Both the position numbers and the translations under genes were made by a program. From JBMNUL01 sp050946255 (GTDB taxonomy: Bacteria > Actinomycetota > Coriobacteriia > Coriobacteriales > CADBOM01): 10,729 bases of DNA. The stretch is from the NCBI GenBank assembly GCA_050946255.1, contig JBMNUL010000091.1, forward strand, positions 1-10,729, written 5' to 3'. This document shows, piece after piece, positions 5,650 through 10,729 of this stretch. Position 1 is the stretch's first letter. Each line of letters starts with the position of its first letter. The notes below the pieces were generated by a model, which saw only the letters and a program-made list of their open reading frames with translations, had not been told where the DNA came from and made no database searches.

Positions 5650-6693
5650 CTACAGCACCACGCATATGCAGAACGCCAACCCCAATGCCAGGTATGCGAG
5701 CATGTACGGCCACATCATCATCCTGATGTGCTCGGGGTCGTTATCGTCCACAACTCGCTTGAGATCTACTAGATGTTTGACAAAGGGCAACGCTGCCACG
5801 AGAAATACGTAGTTCAGGGGGTTGGTCATGCCGTGAATGATGGGGAAGGCCGCAAATCCAAGGATCGCCGCCACGATCAGCGCGCATTGAAACACAAAGG
5901 CCCGTTTGGCGCCCAGCCTTGCGGCGATCGTGAGCTTTCCGAAGGCGAGGTCGTTCTCGATATCGCGGATGTTGGCGAGGTTGATCGACGCCGCCAGAAG
6001 GAGACCCACCGAAGACGCGGGGAAGAAGACAGCCAGGTCAATGGTGTGGGCATAGAGGAAATACCCTCCCATCCCGGCTACCGGCCCGAAGAAGAACCAG
6101 GCCACCAGCTCGCCGAACCCGAAGTACCCGTAGGCCCGCTTTGGAATCGTGTAGCCAAGTGCCGCGGCTAAGCATATGCACCCGCCAATCAGGAACACAG
6201 CGGCGGAAGTGTAGTCCAGCCCGTTTCGCCAGAAGGAATATGCGAGAAGCCCCAGTCCCAGCACTGCGACCACGCCGATGCATGCTACAACCGCATGCTT
6301 CATCTGCTCCATCGTCAGTTCGCCGCGTTGGAGCGGTTTCTGCGGTCCTAGCCGGGTATCGCCGTCCACGCCCTTCTCAACATCTCCGATATCGTCGGCC
6401 CAGCAGACGAGGGTGAGGAGGGCCCAGCAGAGCAATGTGCATAACAGGCATGTGATGCCGTCGAAGACCCCGTTTGCCAGAGCAAGGGCACCGGGGACTA
6501 TCCCGCTGCAGAGCCAAATTGGGAAAACGCGGGGACATGATGACTCCCAAAGTGCGAAGGCAGGGGAGTGGTTGGAGGCTCTTCCCGATGGCGACACCCG
6601 TGTGTCGAATGGGTTGTCGGAGGTGGGGTCGTCCCGGAGGTATTTCCTGAGATTCCTCAGCGAGAAAGCGCTTTGAGATTTTTCCGACGACAT
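5650..6693 (-). CDS. menA: MenA-like 1,4-dihydroxy-2-naphthoate polyprenyltransferase (UbiA superfamily), 347 aa
   Basis: This integral membrane enzyme is predicted to join a polyprenyl diphosphate to 1,4-dihydroxy-2-naphthoate, giving demethylmenaquinone. The start at 6693 has GGAGG 5 bases ahead. A soluble N-terminal extension of about 50 residues precedes about eight or nine hydrophobic helices. The first aspartate-rich motif, A99-D-D-I-G-D104-VEKGV-D110, is followed by a GPQKPLQRGEL stretch that matches the MenA pattern after this motif. The second, N241-I-R-D244-I-E-N-D248 followed by GKLTIAARLG, is a textbook MenA motif. The Asn usual before the first motif's Asp (AND) is Asp here, a mild deviation. 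No other men gene is in the window, so it is either the dispersed menA of the genome or a second paralogue with another aromatic acceptor. It lies upstream of the antiporter gene and has a structured leader. Confidence 0.82.
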   Translation of the reverse strand: MSSEKSQSAFSLRNLRKYLRDDPTSDNPFDTRVSPSGRASNHSPAFALWESSCPRVFPIWLCSGIVPGALALANGVFDGITCLLCTLLCWALLTLVCWADDIGDVEKGVDGDTRLGPQKPLQRGELTMEQMKHAVVACIGVVAVLGLGLLAYSFWRNGLDYTSAAVFLIGGCICLAAALGYTIPKRAYGYFGFGELVAWFFFGPVAGMGGYFLYAHTIDLAVFFPASSVGLLLAASINLANIRDIENDLAFGKLTIAARLGAKRAFVFQCALIVAAILGFAAFPIIHGMTNPLNYVFLVAALPFVKHLVDLKRVVDDNDPEHIRMMMWPYMLAYLALGLAFCICVVL

Positions 6694-6747
6694 CTGTTCC
6701 TCCGAATGTTTGCGAATCTCTCAGACTGTTCCTGCCCCGTTTTTCCT

Positions 6748-6776
6748 CCACGCCCTCGCGTGGCTGTGGAGCACAG
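6748..6776 (-). promoter_or_regulatory. Two abutting stem-loops in the menA leader
   Basis: CCACGC-CCTC-GCGTGG (6748-6763) is a perfect 6-bp stem with a 4-base loop. With no gap, CTGTG-GAG-CACAG (6764-6776) forms a second perfect 5-bp stem. They lie 55-83 bases before the menA start. They may be a stabiliser or a translational control element; I recognise no known riboswitch class. Confidence 0.35.
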
Positions 6777-7016
6777 ATGGTCTGTCAATGATCTGGAAAC
6801 GGCTTGCTCCCCATCGATTTCAGCCAGTCTAAACGGGGCTCATCTCCGGGAATATATAATTTCAGTCGTTGACCGTAATTGTAGCTTAAGCTCATTCTGG
6901 GCACCCCGAAAATATTTTTCCTTCCAATTGTCGCGCGCCTTGATATGGTAGGGACGCCTTGAGGCGCGATAGCAGAGCGTTTCCGGCAGATGCCGAGGAG
7001 GTAGGCGCTCATTGGC

Positions 7017-7052
7017 AAAAAAGATGGATGGAGGAGAAAAGGCAGTTCTCCT
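7017..7052 (-). terminator. Probable terminator of the hxlR-type gene
   Basis: AGGAGAA (7032-7038) and TTCTCCT (7046-7052) form a perfect 7-bp stem with a 7-base loop, 11 bases after the regulator's stop on the minus strand. A run of six T (minus strand, 7017-7022) follows after a 9-base gap, longer than ideal for an intrinsic terminator. Confidence 0.45.
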
Positions 7053-7062
7053 GTAATAAAGG

Positions 7063-7425
7063 CTAATGCTCTGCGGGCTCCACGATCTGGTCCGCCATGT
7101 GGGCCGAGCCCCAATCGCACATAGCCTGAACTATCGGCGCGAGCGTCTTGCCCTCTTCTGTCAGCGAGTATTCGGTCTTGGGAGGAACCACCGGATATAC
7201 CTCGCGGTGCACGAAGCCGTCCGATTCCAACTCCCTCAACTGCTGCGTGAGCATCTTGGGGGTGGCCTGCGGCACAAGCCTCTGCAGCTGCGAGAAGCGC
7301 AGCACCCCGTCTTGCGACAGGTGGTAGATCAATATCGCCTTGTACTTTCCGCCAATCTTGCTCATCGTGGCCTCGACAGGGCAATGAAACAGCTGACGTC
7401 CCTTGTCGTCTCTTTCCTTCGTCAT
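7063..7425 (-). CDS. HxlR-family winged-helix regulator, 120 aa
   Basis: This is a cytosolic DNA-binding protein of the HxlR (DUF24) branch of the MarR-like regulators. The start at 7425 has GAGGA 8-9 bases ahead. The length is usual for the family. The N-terminus shows the hallmark C15-P-V-E-A-T, followed by IGGKYKAILIYHL (24-36); the winged helix covers about 24-100, with the recognition region near 50-66 and the wing ending TEYSLTEEGKTL (84-95). The lone N-terminal cysteine is the residue that senses quinones, diamide or other electrophiles in HxlR proteins such as YodB, CatR and HypR. The gene is divergent from a glyoxalase-like and a flavin-reductase-like gene, the classic layout of these sensors, and dyads lie in the shared promoter. 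So it likely represses that pair and itself in response to reactive electrophiles. The family is certain; the inducer is inferred. Confidence 0.92.
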   Translation of the reverse strand: MTKERDDKGRQLFHCPVEATMSKIGGKYKAILIYHLSQDGVLRFSQLQRLVPQATPKMLTQQLRELESDGFVHREVYPVVPPKTEYSLTEEGKTLAPIVQAMCDWGSAHMADQIVEPAEH

Positions 7426-7455
7426 TTTCCAGTTCCTCGGTCTCTCTGGACTTAC

Positions 7456-7525
7456 ATACTATCTTTTTGGGTAGTATTGCACTATTTAGTTCATTATAGC
7501 TAATTGAATAGTTAATATCTATAAT
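7456..7525. promoter_or_regulatory. Divergent promoter/operator between the HxlR regulator and the VOC gene
   Basis: Two perfect TATAAT boxes face apart: minus-strand at 7493-7498 (towards the regulator) and plus-strand at 7520-7525 (towards the VOC gene). Their -35 sites are poor matches (TAGATA and TAGCTA at 17-base spacing), as in activated or tightly controlled promoters. Two dyads surround them: ATACTA (7456-7461) with TAGTAT (7472-7477), spacer 10, and ACTATT (7481-7486) with AATAGT (7507-7512), spacer 20, the latter spanning the regulator's -10 box. The shared ACTAT/ATAGT half-site resembles the TACT...AGTA sites reported for YodB-like HxlR proteins. The first dyad would sit just downstream of the regulator's transcription start, fitting autorepression. 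Confidence 0.55.
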
Positions 7526-7666
7526 TCCCACCAGAACGAGAATCTCCAATGCCCGTTATCCAAATGCAAGTCGGAGTCAGACGTGATCTCTGCGTCAAGC
7601 GCTTCGAATCGCAGCTGGAATAGCGGCAGGAAGAGGCTGGATATCGGTAAAGAGAAAGGGGACATC

Positions 7667-8032
7667 ATGAAGGCGAAGTTCGTTCATCGCTGCACGCACG
7701 TGCTCGACAAGGAGGCCACGATATCGTTTTACGAGAAGGCGCTGGGGTTCCATGTTGACAGGGAGTTCGGACCGGAGGATGGGTCGTGGACCAACACTTT
7801 CATGGTCAACGACTACAGCCCGTTCGAGTTGGAGCTCACCTGGAACAGGGGCCGCACCGAACCATATGACAACGGCGGCGAGGATACGCACATCGCCTTC
7901 ACGGTAGACGACATCAAAGAGGCGCATGCTCTGCACGAGGAGATGGGGTGCATAGTGTTCGAGAACAACGCCATGGGACTCTATTTCATCGCGGACCCAG
8001 ACGGCCAGTGGATAGAGATCATGCAGGGATAA
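7667..8032 (+). CDS. Glyoxalase I-like VOC metalloprotein, 121 aa
   Basis: This is a vicinal-oxygen-chelate fold protein close to lactoylglutathione lyase. The start at 7667 (MKAKFVHRC) has AAGGGG 6 bases ahead; the frame is open for 28 more codons upstream but without a ribosome site. The two beta-alpha-beta-beta-beta units run roughly 3-60 and 70-121. All four metal ligands of glyoxalase I can be placed: H7, E56 (FELELTWN), H75 (DTHIAFTVDD) and E117 (WIEIMQG), close to the E. coli spacing (5, 56, 74, 122). The ELTWN stretch is also typical of glyoxalase I. It would turn a thiol hemithioacetal of methylglyoxal into a thioester; many anaerobic actinobacteria lack glutathione, so the thiol may be another. 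It is the first plus-strand gene opposite the HxlR sensor, which suggests induction by reactive aldehydes or quinones. The family call is firm; the substrate is inferred. Confidence 0.85.
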   Translation: MKAKFVHRCTHVLDKEATISFYEKALGFHVDREFGPEDGSWTNTFMVNDYSPFELELTWNRGRTEPYDNGGEDTHIAFTVDDIKEAHALHEEMGCIVFENNAMGLYFIADPDGQWIEIMQG

Positions 8033-8205
8033 CCGATAAGACCACCGCAGTGGATGAAAGCAGACGCGCTGGGGAAAACAGCTGCGGGGGAATGACAAAG
8101 AAGGTGCGATCAGATAATGCGTCGGGCCCATACGCGCAAATACTGATAAATATGAGACGTGGGCTGCGGCGCGGGCAGACAACAAGACCGAGGAGGAAAT
8201 TCAAT

Positions 8206-8769
8206 ATGCAGAAAGATATCGGAGCCGTGATGGGTCTGTACCCAACTCCCACCACGATATGCGGGACAGTTCTCGAAGATGGCAGGGTCAATTGGATTGC
8301 CATCGCTCATGTCGGGGTAGTGGAGCACGGGCATCTTCTAGTGAGCATCGGCACACACCATGAGCTCACAGATGCGGCGATTTCGAAGAACAAGACGGTC
8401 TCGGTGAGCTTGGTAAACCAGGACATGCTGGTCAGGGCGGACTATTGCGGCATAGCAAAGGCGGCCAGCACTGACAAATCTGGGGTGTTCGCGCATCACT
8501 TCGACGATGTGGAGGGCGCCCCGATTATCGACGAGGCCCCGCTTTGCATGACGTGCCGGGTGGTCGACATGATTGAGATTGGGAAGTTCCACGATTACAT
8601 CCTCGAGCCGGTTCACACTTATGTGCAGGAGGAGTACATCACCGAGGACGGGAAAATCGACTATGCGGCCATCAGCCCGGTGCTCTTCGAATTCAGCTCG
8701 GCACAGTATCTGAGCTGCGGAAAGGTAATCGGCAAGTGCTGGGACATCGGCAAGGCCTTTAAAGCATGA
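8206..8769 (+). CDS. Flavin-reductase-like FMN-binding protein, 187 aa
   Basis: This appears to be a split-barrel FMN protein of the flavin reductase-like (DIM6/NTAB) group. The start at 8206 follows AGGAGG by 9 bases; an in-frame ATG at 8092 would add a basic 38-residue tail but has poor ribosome-site support. Typical segments are the N-terminal P-T-P-T-T-I-C-G stretch (13-20), VNWIAIAHVGVV (28-39) where such proteins hold the FMN phosphate, LLVSIGTHH (44-52), and SVSLVNQDML (66-75). Three cysteines in the C-terminal half (134, 137, 174-180 area) are not arranged as a clear metal site. These proteins reduce flavin or carry FMN for electron transfer; relatives are common in anaerobes. It follows the VOC gene after 173 bases on the same strand and may be co-regulated by the HxlR sensor or have its own promoter. 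It ends 32 bases from the convergent TetR gene. Partner and substrate are unknown. Confidence 0.8.
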   Translation: MQKDIGAVMGLYPTPTTICGTVLEDGRVNWIAIAHVGVVEHGHLLVSIGTHHELTDAAISKNKTVSVSLVNQDMLVRADYCGIAKAASTDKSGVFAHHFDDVEGAPIIDEAPLCMTCRVVDMIEIGKFHDYILEPVHTYVQEEYITEDGKIDYAAISPVLFEFSSAQYLSCGKVIGKCWDIGKAFKA

Positions 8770-8801
8770 CGTTTCTTCTGGCTGCACCTCCCTCTTCCGT
8801 G

Positions 8802-9398
8802 CTATTTCTCCTCTAGGGACATATGCCCCTCTTCCTCGTTGTAGAAGTAGTCGGTGAGGGCAGGGGGCAGGCAGACGTTCAGGCGCAACGCCATATCCTC
8901 TGGAGTCATATCGATTTTCCCCGTGAACCATTTGAAGAGCATGTTTGCCTCGCCAGCGGCGAAGAACTCCACGAGAAAGTGCATGTCCTCCTCATCGTAT
9001 CTGTCGAGCGCGCCGCCAGTTTCCAGCCACGCCCAGAACGTGTCCATCGTCATCTCGTAGAGAATCTGTTGTATATCATTTTGGCCCTGGTACATGCAGA
9101 TGTTCTTCAGGCTCTTCTTCTTCTCGTAGAAGTTTCTCATCATCTGGTTTGCGGAGGTCTTCCATTCGAGGTTGCCGCCCCTGGGCTTCAAAGACTTTGA
9201 GACAAGGCTCTTGATTCCATATTCCACCAGCTCGAACTTGTCGTGGAAGTAGTTGTAGAAAGTGCGCTTGGTGAGATGGCAGTTGTCTGTGATCATCTTC
9301 ACGGTCACCTTGTCGAGGGGAATCTCCTCTGTCAGCTCGAACAGCGATTCCACTAGCAGCTCCCTTGTCTTCATTCTCTCGACCATTGCCTGTCCCAT
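8802..9398 (-). CDS. TetR-family transcriptional regulator, 198 aa
   Basis: This is a cytosolic one-component repressor. The N-terminal DNA-binding domain covers about 10-62: MKTRELLVESLFELTEE, then VTVKMITDNC and the recognition segment LTKRTFYNYFHDKFEL (42-57), a near-consensus TetR helix-turn-helix. The C-terminal part (70-198) is an all-helical ligand and dimer domain of the short, DhaS/YxaF-like type. The start is uncertain: ATG 9398 has no good ribosome site, while in-frame ATGs at 9386 and 9374 give the more usual N-terminus, and a candidate -10 box (TATAGG, 9411-9416) would leave only about 6 bases of leader before 9398. It is divergent to the URO-D-like gene, and the 235-base gap between them holds symmetrical sites, so it likely controls that gene and itself. 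Convergent with the flavin-reductase gene. The ligand is unknown. Confidence 0.9.
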   Translation of the reverse strand: MGQAMVERMKTRELLVESLFELTEEIPLDKVTVKMITDNCHLTKRTFYNYFHDKFELVEYGIKSLVSKSLKPRGGNLEWKTSANQMMRNFYEKKKSLKNICMYQGQNDIQQILYEMTMDTFWAWLETGGALDRYDEEDMHFLVEFFAAGEANMLFKWFTGKIDMTPEDMALRLNVCLPPALTDYFYNEEEGHMSLEEK

Positions 9399-9410
9399 TT
9401 TTCAAAGATG

Positions 9411-9528
9411 CCTATAAGCGCAATTGCGATGATTCAAAGTCGCCCTGCTAATTCGATTGCACTATTCAAATAAAACGTGCAATTAATTCCCATTTTACTG
9501 ATGATTGGAAATTTAAAAAGCAATTAAT
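9411..9528. promoter_or_regulatory. Operator-rich region between tetR and the URO-D-like gene
   Basis: GCAATT/AATTGC half-sites recur: palindrome CGCAATTGCG (9419-9428), dyad ATTGCAC (9456-9462) with GTGCAAT (9477-9483) over 28 bases, and direct repeats GCAATTAAT at 9479-9487 and 9520-9528, 41 bases apart (about four helix turns). The 10-bp palindrome lies between a candidate tetR -35 (TTTGAA, minus strand, 9433-9438) and -10 (TATAGG, 9411-9416), 16 bases apart. I could not pick a sure promoter for the plus-strand gene. This is a good candidate for the binding array of the adjacent TetR protein. Confidence 0.5.
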
Positions 9529-9633
9529 GTTCTCATACCCTCTAGTTGCGAGACAGGAACTCGAGATTTGAAAAGCGACCCCATGATACGGGATCGGTAA
9601 AAACAAAGGTCAACAAAAGAGGGAGCGATTGAA

Positions 9634-10611
9634 ATGATGTCACGCAAAGAGAGCCTGCTGGCCACTTACAATCACGAGCCGCACGACCATGTGGGGACTT
9701 TCTCCGACATGTGCATGATCGGCGGAACGGCAGAATACTTCGAAGTTGGACCGATGGGAGGCGGGTTCGACTCATATGGTGTGAAATGGGGACCGAACCG
9801 AAGTGCGCTTGGGGCATCGGTTCCACTGGTTGGTTATGAAGTCTTCGACGACATCACCGAGTGGGAGAGCAAGGTGGAGTTTCCCGATATAGCGAAGATC
9901 GATTGGGACAAGGTCGTCGGGCCCGGTCTGGAGAAGTACGATTCAGAAAAGCAGATTTTGGAATATGCCCTAGTGTCCGGGCCATTTCTCCGCCTAGTGT
10001 ATCTAATGGGGTTCGAGAACGGGCTCATTGCCATGTTCGAGGAACCTGAGGCATGCAGGGACTTCTTCAATGCCTATACAGATTATCGAGTCGACCTCCT
10101 GCAATATGTGATAGAGCACTTCCATCCAGACTCGGTTTGCCTTGGAGATGACATGTGCACCGTGAACGGGCCGTTCTTCTCCATGGACATCTACCGCGAC
10201 GAGCTCAAGGAATGCCACAGGAGAATGGTGCAGACAGTGAAGTCGTATGACCTTCCAGTCGTGTTCCACATGTGCGGCAAGGGGGACGACTTCCCGGATG
10301 AGTTCGCCGAGATCGGGTGCGACGTCTGGCAGGTCTGCGAGCCGAGAAACGACCTCGACAGGCACATGACGAAGCACAAGGATGACCTGGCTTTCTTCGG
10401 ATGTTATGACACGCTGACCCCATTGACGCAGGGCACCCCTAGCGAGGATGACATTCGCAAGAGCGTCGACGATTGCATCGACAAGTACGCTCCATATGGT
10501 AACTTCGCGATTCTGGCGGTGCTCATGAGCTTGGATGTGGAGGAGACGATGCGCCGGACGATGATCAGCGAGCCAGAGGTTATTCGCTACGGCACCAACT
10601 ACTACAAATGA
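9634..10611 (+). CDS. URO-D superfamily protein (MtaA/CmuA-type corrinoid methyltransferase-like), 325 aa
   Basis: This is a TIM-barrel protein of the uroporphyrinogen decarboxylase superfamily, in the branch that holds methylcobamide:coenzyme M/tetrahydrofolate-type methyltransferases, not haem synthesis. The start at 9634 has GAGGGAG about 8 bases ahead; the next codon is also ATG. Visible marks: SRKESLLATYNHEPHDHV (3-20), the usual N-terminal 'ERvlaalnhe.pDrvP' region; GDDM (171-174); and FHMCGKG (211-217) with H212 and C214, the His-x-Cys zinc pair of MtaA/MtbA. The third zinc ligand of those enzymes, a Cys near the C-terminus in a 'PGC' context, is not seen: that stretch reads APYGNFAILAV (286-296). 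C257 (FFGCYDT) or C281 could replace it. Length is normal. The divergent TetR gene probably controls it. It may move methyl groups from an O- or N-methyl compound via a corrinoid protein, but no corrinoid protein gene is in view. Confidence 0.82.
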   Translation: MMSRKESLLATYNHEPHDHVGTFSDMCMIGGTAEYFEVGPMGGGFDSYGVKWGPNRSALGASVPLVGYEVFDDITEWESKVEFPDIAKIDWDKVVGPGLEKYDSEKQILEYALVSGPFLRLVYLMGFENGLIAMFEEPEACRDFFNAYTDYRVDLLQYVIEHFHPDSVCLGDDMCTVNGPFFSMDIYRDELKECHRRMVQTVKSYDLPVVFHMCGKGDDFPDEFAEIGCDVWQVCEPRNDLDRHMTKHKDDLAFFGCYDTLTPLTQGTPSEDDIRKSVDDCIDKYAPYGNFAILAVLMSLDVEETMRRTMISEPEVIRYGTNYYK

Positions 10612-10627
10612 GTTCGAAAGTTCGAAA
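10612..10627. repeat. Tandem 8-base repeat just after the URO-D-like stop
   Basis: GTTCGAAA occurs twice head to tail (10612-10619, 10620-10627), directly after the stop codon; each copy holds the palindrome TTCGAA. It may be a chance slip or part of a 3' processing or regulator site. Confidence 0.4.
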
Positions 10628-10648
10628 TAGAACTGCGCACTGATAGAG

Positions 10649-10668
10649 ATATTTGGAAAACCGAATAT
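10649..10668 (+). terminator. Possible terminator hairpin of the URO-D-like gene
   Basis: ATATTTGG (10649-10656) and CCGAATAT (10661-10668) form an 8-bp stem with one G-U wobble and an AAAA loop, 37 bases past the stop. It is AT-rich and has no T-run, so it is a weak candidate; it could also be an operator. Confidence 0.35.
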
Positions 10669-10669
10669 A

Positions 10670-10712
10670 TGGTGAGGCTAAATGCTGGTATGGCTAATAC
10701 TGGTGCGGCCAA
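10670..10712. repeat. Three degenerate 12-base direct repeats
   Basis: TGGTGAGGCTAA (10670-10681), TGGTATGGCTAA (10686-10697) and TGGTGCGGCCAA (10701-10712) match the pattern TGGTNNGGCYAA at 15-16 base intervals. On the other strand the pattern reads TTRGCCNNACCA. They lie in non-coding DNA up to the window edge and may be a regulator-binding array for the next gene. Confidence 0.4.
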
Positions 10713-10729
10713 TTCAACAGTTTGGCGCC

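Larger units (their letters stand above)
6694..7062. other. Leader and promoter region of the menA-like gene
   Basis: No gene is seen here. Nearest to menA are two abutting stem-loops (6748-6776). Further upstream on the minus strand is a weak promoter candidate: TATATT (6851-6856) with TTACGG (6873-6878), 16 bases apart, giving a leader of about 150 bases. CGCGCCT (6934-6940) pairs with AGGCGCG (6962-6968), and an alternative inner stem CGCC-TTGA-GGCG overlaps the second arm. The hxlR terminator candidate lies at the right end. Confidence 0.45.

Noticed and set aside
6785..7549. A 254-codon minus-strand frame overlapping the HxlR gene
   Set aside because: It overlaps the strongly supported HxlR gene out of frame, spans the promoter and terminator and shows no domain; shadow frame.
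8092..8205. N-terminal extension of the flavin-reductase-like protein from ATG 8092
   Set aside because: The extension is basic and low in complexity, and a full AGGAGG stands correctly before ATG 8206.
9634..10611. Calling this gene hemE (true uroporphyrinogen decarboxylase)
   Set aside because: The His-x-Cys motif and overall pattern fit the MtaA-like methyltransferase branch, and no haem synthesis genes are adjacent.

Overview
The window looks like a chromosomal stretch of a moderately GC-rich anaerobic actinobacterium, most likely a Coriobacteriia/Eggerthellaceae-type gut or anaerobic organism. That is inferred from the gene mix (menaquinone-type prenyltransferase, NhaC-family antiporter, a URO-D/MtaA-like protein, a CrtI-like flavoprotein, many one-component regulators), the GC-rich codon use and the strong AGGAGG-type ribosome sites. 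No 16S, tRNA or other taxonomic marker is present, so the assignment is tentative. I see no CRISPR array, insertion sequence, integrase or tRNA.

Left part (1-3792, all on the minus strand). A gene start running off the left edge comes first. It is followed by about 400 bases of non-coding DNA with two strong hairpins, a 71-residue orphan domain protein, a 462-residue FAD-dependent oxidoreductase of the phytoene desaturase-like superfamily, and a 0.7-kb non-coding leader/promoter region rich in dyads. This part ends with a 299-residue regulator that has two MarR winged-helix domains in one chain.

Middle (4034-6693, minus strand). An NhaC-family sodium/proton (or metabolite) antiporter lies 80 bases downstream of a MenA-like 1,4-dihydroxy-2-naphthoate prenyltransferase, so the two are probably co-transcribed. 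The prenyltransferase leader carries two abutting stem-loops.

Right part. An HxlR-type regulator (minus) stands divergent to a glyoxalase I-like VOC protein and a flavin-reductase-like FMN protein (both plus). A compact divergent promoter between them carries two perfect TATAAT boxes and two dyads built on ACTAT/ATAGT half-sites. This looks like a small reactive-electrophile or redox-stress switch. A TetR regulator (minus) is divergent to a URO-D superfamily protein related to MtaA/CmuA-type corrinoid methyltransferases (plus). Their AT-rich intergenic region has several GCAATT-type half-sites, including ATTGCAC-N14-GTGCAAT. The right edge holds a hairpin and a three-copy 12-base repeat.

Taken together, the window holds several small 'regulator plus redox/one-carbon enzyme' units around a quinone biosynthesis gene. 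Four different one-component regulators (tandem MarR, HxlR, TetR, and possibly one off the edge) in under 10 kb suggest a responsive accessory region, not a housekeeping operon.
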